Source of the DNA: Acidimicrobiia bacterium
GTDB lineage: Bacteria > Actinomycetota > Acidimicrobiia > Spongiisociales > ZC4RG35
Assembly (NCBI GenBank): GCA_003230435.1
Contig: QIDW01000427.1
Span: 1 to 6,402, forward strand
Direction: 5' to 3'
Length of the DNA stretch: 6,402 nt
The notes below the pieces were generated by a model, which was not told where the DNA came from, ran no database searches, and saw only the letters and a list, made by a program, of their open reading frames with translations. This document shows positions 1 through 5,102 of this stretch, piece by piece. Positions within the stretch are counted from its first letter, which is position 1, and every line of letters starts with the position of its first letter. A program made the translations under genes and the position numbers.

Positions 1-647
1 TCTACGCGCAGATCCTCTCTGATCAGGGCATCGATGCCCTCGAGCTCAACATCTACAAGATCGCAGCCGATATCAGGCTCACGTCGGAGGATGTAGAGCG
101 GTCCTACGTTCGGCTGGTGGAAACGATCAAGAAGTCAATCGATCTCCCACTCGCGGTGAAGATCGGCCCCTACTTCTCATCGGTGGGTGACATGGCTCGC
201 CAGCTCACAGACGCAGGGGCAGATGCTCTGGTCATGTTCAATCGCTTCTACCAGCCGGATATCGATCTGGAGACCCTCGGGGTGAGTCCCAACCTGGTCC
301 TGTCCGATCCGGTCGAGCTGCGGCTCGTGCTGCGCTGGCTGGCCATCCTGTACGGCAGGGTCGAATGCGACATGGCTGCGACGTCCGGTGTCCACGACGC
401 CACCGATGCAGTCAAGGCCATCCTGGCTGGTGCAACCGTGACGATGATGGCTTCGGCGCTTCTCAAGCACGGGCCCTCGCGTCTCACCGAAGTGCGCGAC
501 GGGCTCGAAACATGGCTATCCGAACGGGGGTACGACTCAGTTGACCAAGCGCGCGGGAGCCTCAGCTTTTCGTCAGTACCGGATCCTGGCGTCTTCGAGC
601 GGACCAGCTACATGAAGACATTGACCTCCTACGTCCCGACCTGGTGA
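1..647 (+). CDS. Dihydroorotate dehydrogenase-like protein, 3' part (start outside window)
   Basis: The reading frame is open from the window edge (first full codon at base 3) and encodes 214 residues ending in TGA. The family is usually about 330 residues, so roughly a third lies upstream. What is visible fits the C-terminal half of an FMN-binding TIM barrel of the dihydroorotate dehydrogenase type: ELNIY at visible residues 14-18, LAVKIGPYF around 50-58, FNRFYQPDID at 79-88, TSGVH at 127-131, and the flavin-phosphate strand and loop ASALLKHGP at 150-158. The wording of these motifs matches the 'DHODH-like' group of unknown substrate rather than true PyrD. In other genomes that group often sits beside pyruvate:ferredoxin oxidoreductase, which could be checked upstream. 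The GTG at 117 is internal to the barrel and is not a start. Function as an oxidoreductase is inferred; the substrate is unknown. Confidence 0.88.
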   Translation, partial: YAQILSDQGIDALELNIYKIAADIRLTSEDVERSYVRLVETIKKSIDLPLAVKIGPYFSSVGDMARQLTDAGADALVMFNRFYQPDIDLETLGVSPNLVLSDPVELRLVLRWLAILYGRVECDMAATSGVHDATDAVKAILAGATVTMMASALLKHGPSRLTEVRDGLETWLSERGYDSVDQARGSLSFSSVPDPGVFERTSYMKTLTSYVPTW

Positions 648-682
648 TCAACGATCACATCGGCTCCAGGTTGCCGGTCTCC

Positions 683-752
683 GTTTGTGAAAGGCCGTAG
701 GCGCCTATTGGATAGCACCCCAAACTTCCTACGGTCAGGGCAGACCACAAAC
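683..752 (+). other. Potential two-part RNA hairpin in the gap before the DUF302 gene
   Basis: Two nested complementary pairs are visible. GTTTGTG at 683-689 pairs with CACAAAC at 746-752. Inside it, GGCCGTAGG at 693-701 pairs with CCTACGGTC at 728-736 (8 Watson-Crick pairs and one G-U). The apical loop of 702-727 is large. The structure ends one base before the AAGGAG ribosome-binding site of the next gene. It could be a terminator for the upstream gene, a leader that affects DUF302 translation, or chance. There is no U-tract. A further 10-bp palindrome, TAGGCGCCTA at 698-707, overlaps the inner stem and would compete with it. Confidence 0.35.
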
Positions 753-758
753 AAGGAG
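753..758 (+). promoter_or_regulatory. Ribosome-binding site AAGGAG deciding a TTG start
   Basis: AAGGAG lies five bases before the TTG at 764. No ATG or GTG in the right frame is nearby, so this site fixes the start of the DUF302 gene at the TTG. Confidence 0.8.
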
Positions 759-763
759 CAGAA

Positions 764-1162
764 TTGACCCCGTACCACTTCAGCGTGACCCTGCACGAGA
801 CCTTCGAGAATGCCGTCACCAAGACGAAAGAAGCCCTTGCCGACAATGGGTTCGGAATCATCAGTGAGATCGACATGGCGGCCACCATCCAAGAGAAGCT
901 CGGTATCGAACGCGATCCGTATCTGATTCTGGGAGCGTGCAACCCGGGTTTTGCCAACACTGCGGTCAACAGCGTGCCCTCGATCGGGGTTCTGCTCCCC
1001 TGCAACGTGGTAGTCCGCACCAATGCCGATGACGAGGTCATAGTCGACTTCATGGACCCGGCCGTGGTGCTCGATCTGGTTGGTGAAGACGGAATCCACG
1101 ACATCGCAGACGAAGTTCGCACACGTCTTGAAATGGCCAGGGACGCCATCGCCACCGCGTAG
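764..1162 (+). CDS. DUF302 family protein
   Basis: This 132-residue protein is the length of a single DUF302 domain and carries its hallmarks. These are an N-terminal amphipathic stretch (FENAVTKTKEALADNGFG, about residues 14-31), GIISEIDM at 31-38, a GACNP turn with Cys59, and the core strand GVLLPCNVVV at 75-84 with Cys80. It lacks a signal peptide and membrane segments, so it is predicted to be cytoplasmic. The biochemical role of DUF302 is not established, and I do not assign one. The start is TTG, preceded by AAGGAG at five bases. The stop codon TAG overlaps an AGGAG (1161-1165) that once served the following M20 copy, suggesting the two genes were co-transcribed and translationally coupled. 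The gap to the upstream dehydrogenase-like gene is 116 bases, so whether that gene is in the same operon is open. Confidence 0.9.
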   Translation: MTPYHFSVTLHETFENAVTKTKEALADNGFGIISEIDMAATIQEKLGIERDPYLILGACNPGFANTAVNSVPSIGVLLPCNVVVRTNADDEVIVDFMDPAVVLDLVGEDGIHDIADEVRTRLEMARDAIATA

Positions 1163-1170
1163 GAGTCTGC

Positions 1171-1618
1171 ATCGGTCGAAAACAGATCGCAGAGCAGGCA
1201 TTCACCGCGGTCGAAGACGAGCTCCGTTCAATCTCGGTGTGGATGTACGAGAACCCTGAACTGGCATACGAGGAGTTCGAATCCTCACGACGTCTGGGTG
1301 AGTTTCTCGGTGACAAGGGATTCAAGGCCCGGCATACGGGCTCGACACAGCCTTCGAGGCGACTGTCGGATCGGCAGGCCCTCGCGTCGTCATCTGCTGT
1401 GAGTACGACGCTCTTCCCGGGGTAGGGCACGCCTGTGGTCACAACATCATCGCCACCTCTTCGGTCGGCGCCGGAGCGGCTCTGGTCGGCCTGGCCGAGG
1501 AGCTTGGAATCCGGGTCACCGTTCTGGGAATCCGCGCAGAGGAGGGCGGAGGCGGCAAGATCGACCGGCCTACACAATCATCGACATGGCCACCCAAAAC
1601 GTCTGGGACCGACTCTGA
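1171..1618 (+). pseudogene. Decayed M20-family amidohydrolase copy (lost start, frameshift, large internal deletion)
   Basis: Homology to the intact M20 gene that follows runs through three frames. Bases 1171-1323 align with residues 1-51 of the intact protein (34 of 51 identical; WMYENPELAYEEFESSRR is easily seen). A net loss of 7 bases at about 1324-1331 shifts the frame. From 1332 to 1559 the second frame restores the metal-site region, including CEYDALPGVGHACGHN and AEEGGGGK. About 680 bases are then missing relative to the intact gene: the second half of the catalytic domain, the whole lid domain, and the last metal-binding His. At 1568-1618 a third frame gives the C-terminal tail AYTIIDMATQNVWDRL and TGA. 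An AGGAG at 1161-1165 sits five bases before ATC at 1171, where the homologous gene has ATG, so the start codon also looks mutated. Translation from any upstream start in the first frame would stop at 1425. No functional enzyme is expected. Confidence 0.88.
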
Positions 1619-1652
1619 GCACACGCTCGAGGAGATTGACTACGGTTTGCGC

Positions 1653-2777
1653 ATGAGTCGAAAACAGAGGGCGGAGCAGACGTTCTCGTCGATAGAGAGC
1701 GAACTTCAGTCCATTTCCAGATGGATGTATGACAACCCGGAGCTCGGTTACAAGGAGTTCGAGTCATCGCGCCGATTAGGCGAGTTCCTCAGTGAGCGCG
1801 AATTCCAAGTCGAATACCCGGCATACGGTCTGGAGACATCGTTCGAGGCCAACGCCGGATCAAGTGGTCCCCGCGTCGTCATCTGCTGTGAGTACGACGC
1901 GCTTCCCGAAGTGGGACACGCCTGCGGCCACAACATCATCGCCACGGCTGCTCTCGGCGCCGGAATCGCCACCGCGGCGATGGCCGACGAGCTGGGGATC
2001 CGCATCACGGTCTTGGGAACGCCCGCCGAGGAGGGCGGAGGTGGCAAGGTCGCCCTGATCGACGCCGGCGCCTTTGAAGACGCTGCCGCCTCGATGATGG
2101 TTCACCCAAGCCCGGAGGATCAGCTAGACCCCTCTTTCCAGGCGAGGGAGAGTTTCACCGTTGAGTACTTCGGCAAGGACTCTCATGCGGCTTTCGCTCC
2201 AGAGCTCGGCATCAACGCGCTGGACGCCTTCGTCCAGGCCTATCTGAACGTGGCAACGTTCCGACAGCACATGCTCCCCGACGACCGGGTCCATTGCATC
2301 ATCAACCACGGTGGAGACGCCTCCAACATCATCCCTTCCCACACCAGCTCGTCCTGGGGCATCAGGTCCGCCACCAACGAGCGTCTTCAGGAGCTGGTAC
2401 CCAAGATCAAGGCCTGTTTTGAGGCTGCGGCCACCGCGACGGGATGTCGAATCGAGGTCATTCCAAACGACTACCCATATCTCAACATGGCCAACAACCC
2501 GATCATGACCACGCTCTACTCGGCGAACTCGGCCTCACTTGGCCGTTCAATGCCCACCGAAGCGGAGACGGGTGCCTCGGGAGGCTCGTCCGACATGGGC
2601 AATGTCAGCCAGGTGGTTCCATCCATTCACCCAATGCTTGGCATCGACTCCGGGGAGGCCGTCAACCACCAGAAGGAGTTCGCGACCGCCACGCTGACAC
2701 CATCTGGCGACGGAGCCCTCGCCATGGCGTACACGATCATCGATATGGCCGAACAGGACGTCTGGGACAGGCTGTAG
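1653..2777 (+). CDS. M20-family metallo-amidohydrolase (AbgB/PM20D2-like)
   Basis: The product is 374 residues, near the normal family length, with no signal peptide, so it is probably cytoplasmic. It belongs to the M20 zinc peptidase/amidohydrolases, closest in motif wording to the aminobenzoyl-glutamate hydrolase AbgB and PM20D2 dipeptidase branch. Expected metal ligands are all present: Cys91 and His93 in HACGHN, Glu127 (with likely catalytic base Glu126) in AEEGGGG, His151 in VHP, and His339 in NHQKEF. The lid/dimerisation domain spans about residues 166-271 and includes SHAA (His178) and NHGGDASNIIP (His219). It should hydrolyse an amide bond in a small N-acyl amino acid or dipeptide; the exact substrate cannot be read from sequence. 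Start choice: ATG at 1653 aligns with the sibling copy's start, but GAGGAG at 1629-1634 is 18 bases away and is nearer to an in-frame TTG at 1647. The frame has no stop back to 1313, although it contains no start there. Confidence 0.9.
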   Translation: MSRKQRAEQTFSSIESELQSISRWMYDNPELGYKEFESSRRLGEFLSEREFQVEYPAYGLETSFEANAGSSGPRVVICCEYDALPEVGHACGHNIIATAALGAGIATAAMADELGIRITVLGTPAEEGGGGKVALIDAGAFEDAAASMMVHPSPEDQLDPSFQARESFTVEYFGKDSHAAFAPELGINALDAFVQAYLNVATFRQHMLPDDRVHCIINHGGDASNIIPSHTSSSWGIRSATNERLQELVPKIKACFEAAATATGCRIEVIPNDYPYLNMANNPIMTTLYSANSASLGRSMPTEAETGASGGSSDMGNVSQVVPSIHPMLGIDSGEAVNHQKEFATATLTPSGDGALAMAYTIIDMAEQDVWDRL

Positions 2778-2818
2778 ATGAGCGGGCGAACCCAGCACCG
2801 GCTAGGTAGCTAACACCT

Positions 2819-2866
2819 GAACCTGAGGTTGTTAAGCCCGTATACGGGCTTAACAACCTCAGGTTC
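2819..2866. terminator. Perfect 48-bp palindrome between convergent genes, probable bidirectional terminator
   Basis: Two 24-base arms are exact reverse complements with no spacer. The left arm begins GAACCTGAGGTTGTTAAG, the centre is CCCGTA|TACGGG, and the right arm ends CTCAGGTTC. It lies between the stop of the M20 gene (2777) and the stop of the minus-strand permease gene (2875), where both transcripts must end. An RNA copy of either strand would form the same strong hairpin. Neither side has a clear run of T, so it would be a hairpin terminator without U-tract, as often proposed for high-G+C bacteria. It could instead be a copy of a dispersed repeat. Confidence 0.7.
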
Positions 2867-2874
2867 GGCAACAA

Positions 2875-3717
2875 CTAGCCGGCCGCAGCAACGGGGCGAC
2901 TCGCCAGGGCTGTCATGTTCTTGATCGTCAACACCACAAAGAACAGGACGATCGGAACCACGGCCATCGTCGCCGACCCCGCCGTGTCGAAGTGGTAGCT
3001 GATGACCAGGCCCGCGACCACCGACATCACGCCGATGACTGCCGCGGTAACCATCATGATCGGCACCCGACGCACTATCAGGGCGGCCGTCGCCGGTGGT
3101 CCTACCAGCAGACCCAGCACGAGGAGCGTACCGACGGTTTGGAACGACCCCACGATGCCGAGGGTGATCAGTCCAAGGAGGGCAGCCTGGGCAAAACGCG
3201 GTCGGAAGCCAAATAGCTCTGCTTTTTGCTCATTGAATGCCAGGACCAGGAAGTGTCGGTAGAGCAAGGCCGAGACGACCAGGATGACGGCCACCACCAC
3301 GACCAGAACCCGGATGTCGCCGATCGTCGCACCCAACACGTCACCAAAGAGGATCGCCGTGAGGCTGCCTGAGTACGAGGGTGTTCGAGAGATCACGATC
3401 ACCCCCACACCGAGCATCCCCACAAAGAGAAGCCCGATGCCCGTGTCCTCGGAAAAGGTGGTCTGACGATGTACGAGGTTGATTCCGGCGAGCATCACCA
3501 ATGCTGCCAGGACCGCCCCAGCCAGCACGTTGAAATCGAGAAGGATCGCCAGGGCAATCCCGGGGATGACACCGTGGACCAGGGCATCACCGAGAAAGCT
3601 CATTCCCCGGATGACCACCCATGTGCCAACAAGAGCAAGGGCGATTGCGGCCAGCGAGCCGGCGATCAGAGCCCGCTGCTGGAACGCCAACTCGAAGGGC
3701 TCCGTCAACCAATCCAC
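2875..3717 (-). CDS. znuB: Zinc/manganese ABC transporter permease (ABC-3 family)
   Basis: This 280-residue, very hydrophobic protein is the membrane channel of a metal importer, with about eight predicted transmembrane helices. Family landmarks are the first helix followed by GTWVVIRGMSFLGDALVHG at about residues 31-49, the FGDVLG segment in the middle (likely near the ATPase contact), and FQTVGTLLVLGLLVGPPATA in the C-terminal half, where the conserved glycine/proline helix of ABC-3 permeases lies. The start is GTG at 3717, preceded on the minus strand by GGAG (3723-3726) at five bases. It follows znuA with a gap of only 22 bases, so the two are almost certainly one operon. The matching ATPase is encoded on the other strand after zur. 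The zinc assignment rests on the receptor and regulator next to it; a manganese transporter would have a similar permease. Confidence 0.88.
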   Translation of the reverse strand: MDWLTEPFELAFQQRALIAGSLAAIALALVGTWVVIRGMSFLGDALVHGVIPGIALAILLDFNVLAGAVLAALVMLAGINLVHRQTTFSEDTGIGLLFVGMLGVGVIVISRTPSYSGSLTAILFGDVLGATIGDIRVLVVVVAVILVVSALLYRHFLVLAFNEQKAELFGFRPRFAQAALLGLITLGIVGSFQTVGTLLVLGLLVGPPATAALIVRRVPIMMVTAAVIGVMSVVAGLVISYHFDTAGSATMAVVPIVLFFVVLTIKNMTALASRPVAAAG

Positions 3718-3722
3718 GATGT

Positions 3723-3726
3723 CTCC
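3723..3726 (-). promoter_or_regulatory. Ribosome-binding site for the permease GTG start
   Basis: On the minus strand GGAG lies five bases before the GTG at 3717, within the 22-base gap after the znuA stop. It supports the GTG as the permease start. Confidence 0.65.
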
Positions 3727-3739
3727 ACACCCCGTTCCC

Positions 3740-4630
3740 TCATCCGAGGGCCGCGGCGATCAACTCTGCATTCGCCAGGAGCATTCCGATAAGGGTATCG
3801 GCTCCGGAGCCGGGCTCTCCCAAAGACCCCGTGTACAACTCGACGACCTCGATCTCATGGCCCACTTCGGCGGCCACAGCCTCAGCGAGTGCCGAAGGCT
3901 TGGTCGTTTCGGCAAAGATCGCTGTAACGCTCTCCTCTTCGATCGCCCGTACCAACTGCCCCAACTCCTCTGAGCTTGGGGCTCCGAGGGTCGATCCTCC
4001 AGGGATGACGGTCCCAACGATCTCAAAGCCATAGACCGCTGCAAAGTAACCCAACGCGTCATGGTTGGTGACGAGCTTCTTCGAGTCTCGAGGAACCGCT
4101 TCGAGAATCGACTCGATTTCGGTGTTGGTGATATCGAGCTCGATGGCATATCCCTCGGCTCGGGACGACCAATCGATCGAGGCATCGATTCTGGTCATCT
4201 CCTCAGCGATGAGTCGCGCCGCCTCCGCCATTCGTTTCGGGTCGAGCCAAACATGTGGATCGAGGCCGTTTCCCAGCGAAATCGGATCGAGCAGTGGGCC
4301 TATCTCGAGGAGGTTGGTCCCGTCCATTTCCGCGGCTCGCAGAACATCGGTCAGCGTCCCCTCCAGCCCGAGTCCTATGGAAACCACGAGGTTTGCCTCA
4401 TTGATGCCGGCGACCTGGCGCGAGGAGGCTCGATAGTCGTGCGGATCGGCTCCCGAAGGCACGAGAACCTCGACGGTGGCGTCGGCTCCAACGACGTTTC
4501 TGACGACATCCCCGAGAATGGTCGTTGTAACTACCACTTTCAGGCCCGACTCGCCATCGACTTTGCCGGCACCACACGCAGTGAACACAAGCAGCGAGGC
4601 TGACCCTATAATGAGACTCATTCTCAACAT
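3740..4630 (-). CDS. znuA: Zinc ABC transporter substrate-binding lipoprotein (ZnuA/TroA type)
   Basis: From ATG at 4630 the product is 296 residues, typical of cluster A-I metal receptors. It opens with a short lipoprotein signal (Arg3, hydrophobic stretch 5-17, lipobox FTAC with Cys19), so the mature protein is anchored outside the membrane. The likely metal site is His64 in GADPHDY, His126 in LDPHVWLDP, His190 in TNHDALGYFA and Asp278 in GADTL. Three His and one Asp matches zinc-binding TroA/ZnuA, whereas PsaA-type manganese receptors have Glu in third place. The His-rich loop found in many ZnuA proteins between the first two His is absent. The start is uncertain: ATG at 4621 would remove the only positive charge of the signal, GTG at 4660 would add ten residues, and none has a good ribosome-binding site. 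A much longer open frame to 4888 runs antisense to zur and is not credible. Confidence 0.87.
   Translation of the reverse strand: MLRMSLIIGSASLLVFTACGAGKVDGESGLKVVVTTTILGDVVRNVVGADATVEVLVPSGADPHDYRASSRQVAGINEANLVVSIGLGLEGTLTDVLRAAEMDGTNLLEIGPLLDPISLGNGLDPHVWLDPKRMAEAARLIAEEMTRIDASIDWSSRAEGYAIELDITNTEIESILEAVPRDSKKLVTNHDALGYFAAVYGFEIVGTVIPGGSTLGAPSSEELGQLVRAIEEESVTAIFAETTKPSALAEAVAAEVGHEIEVVELYTGSLGEPGSGADTLIGMLLANAELIAAALG
4607..4612 (+). promoter_or_regulatory. Consensus -10 box (TATAAT) of the zur-znuC promoter
   Basis: An exact TATAAT lies 49 bases before the chosen zur start. I see no good -35 hexamer at 16-18 bases upstream. Transcription would start near 4619-4620, giving a leader of about 42 bases. 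The box lies inside the 5' end of znuA, which runs the opposite way. Confidence 0.6.
4612..4626. promoter_or_regulatory. zur box: Candidate Zur operator, 15-bp inverted repeat
   Basis: TGAGACTCATTCTCA is a near-perfect 7-1-7 inverted repeat: outer arms TGAGA and TCTCA match exactly, and six of seven positions match overall. Size and symmetry are those of Fur-family operators. By eye it matches 11 of 15 positions of the actinobacterial Zur consensus as I recall it (TGAAAATGATTTTCA). It touches the last base of the zur -10 and covers the expected transcription start, a position suited to repression, and lies at the znuA start codons. Binding is inferred. Confidence 0.6.
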
Positions 4631-4633
4631 GGC

Positions 4634-4648
4634 TGAGAACGATAATCG
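4634..4648. promoter_or_regulatory. Weaker second candidate Zur site over the znuA promoter
   Basis: TGAGAACGATAATCG repeats the TGAGA half of the first site 22 bases further on, about two helical turns, and contains the small palindrome CGATAATCG (4640-4648). Its dyad symmetry is poor (3 of 7), so it stands mainly on spacing and position: it covers a putative znuA -10. Confidence 0.35.
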
Positions 4649-4668
4649 ACCTGGAAACACTGTGACAA
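4642..4668 (-). promoter_or_regulatory. Possible znuA-znuB promoter
   Basis: On the minus strand TTGTCA (4663-4668, five of six to the -35 consensus) is followed after 15 bases by GATTAT (4642-4647, four of six to the -10 consensus). The spacer is shorter than ideal. A start near 4633-4635 would give an almost leaderless znuA message from the ATG at 4630, which would explain the missing ribosome-binding site. Confidence 0.35.
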
Positions 4669-5102
4669 CCACAAGCCTCGACCGCGAGATTGGTATACGG
4701 CTCAAAGAGCACGACGCCCGATACACCCGCGGACGTCGTCTCGTCGTCGCGACGCTCGCCGGATCGGATGGCCCGAAATCGGCTGCCGAGTTACAAGCCA
4801 ACATCGGGTCTTCTCTTCCCCTCTCATCCCTATACCGATCACTGGCGGTCCTCGGGACAGTCGGGGTGGTTGTTCCCCACTTCACCAAGAAGGGCGTTGC
4901 TCGATACGAGTTGGCCGAGTGGTTGCAGGGACATCACCACCATCTCGTGTGTCTCGACTGTGGCGCGGTCGAGGACCTAGCCCTCCCCCAGTCCTACGAA
5001 GAGAAGGTCCGCGAGCTCGTTGAGGGAATCGGCTCGACTGTCTCTTTCACCCCGGTGAATCACGCCTTCGACATCGAAGGCATCTGCTCGAGGTGTGCGT
5101 GA
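4662..5102 (+). CDS. zur: Zur/Fur-family zinc uptake repressor
   Basis: From GTG at 4662 the product is 146 residues, a normal Fur-family length. The N-terminal winged helix (about 10-85) includes the start pattern ARYTRGRRLVVATL (19-32) and the recognition-helix region LSSLYRSLAVL (54-64). The C-terminal dimer/metal domain has HHHH at 91-94, the CxxC pair Cys97/Cys100, and a second CxxC at Cys142/Cys145, expected to hold the structural zinc. HHHHLVC is the Zur wording; iron-sensing Fur usually has HHDH. With zinc bound it should repress zinc uptake, here both divergent units. GGAA at 4653-4656 stands five bases before the GTG. ATG at 4629 or 4611 would add 11 or 17 residues; both lack a ribosome-binding site and fall in the operator and promoter region. 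The last four bases overlap the znuC start. Confidence 0.88.
   Translation: MTTTSLDREIGIRLKEHDARYTRGRRLVVATLAGSDGPKSAAELQANIGSSLPLSSLYRSLAVLGTVGVVVPHFTKKGVARYELAEWLQGHHHHLVCLDCGAVEDLALPQSYEEKVRELVEGIGSTVSFTPVNHAFDIEGICSRCA
5090..5093 (+). promoter_or_regulatory. Ribosome-binding site GAGG inside zur, for znuC
   Basis: GAGG within the last codons of zur is five bases before the GTG at 5099. It favours that start over the GTG at 5093 and points to coupled translation through the GTGA overlap. Confidence 0.65.

Noticed and set aside
685..713. Promoter TTGTGA-17-TTGGAT before DUF302
   Set aside because: Only 4 of 6 and 3 of 6 matches to the consensus; it is not better than chance in this gap.
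629..1201. 190-residue minus-strand open frame opposite DUF302
   Set aside because: It is a shadow of the DUF302 gene with no family motifs and no ribosome-binding site; DUF302 on the plus strand is clear.
1171..2777. Recent tandem duplication or assembly collapse as the origin of the two M20 copies
   Set aside because: Third positions differ widely between copies, and the tail of the broken copy differs from that of the intact one, so neither a recent copy nor a collapsed assembly explains it.
4476..4661. Extension of zur to the ATG at 4476
   Set aside because: The added 62 residues are antisense to znuA and precede the TATAAT promoter; Fur-family proteins do not carry such an extension, and GTG at 4662 has a ribosome-binding site.
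4631..4888. Extension of znuA to a start at 4888
   Set aside because: The extra 86 residues are antisense to the zur winged-helix domain and would bury the lipoprotein signal inside the protein.
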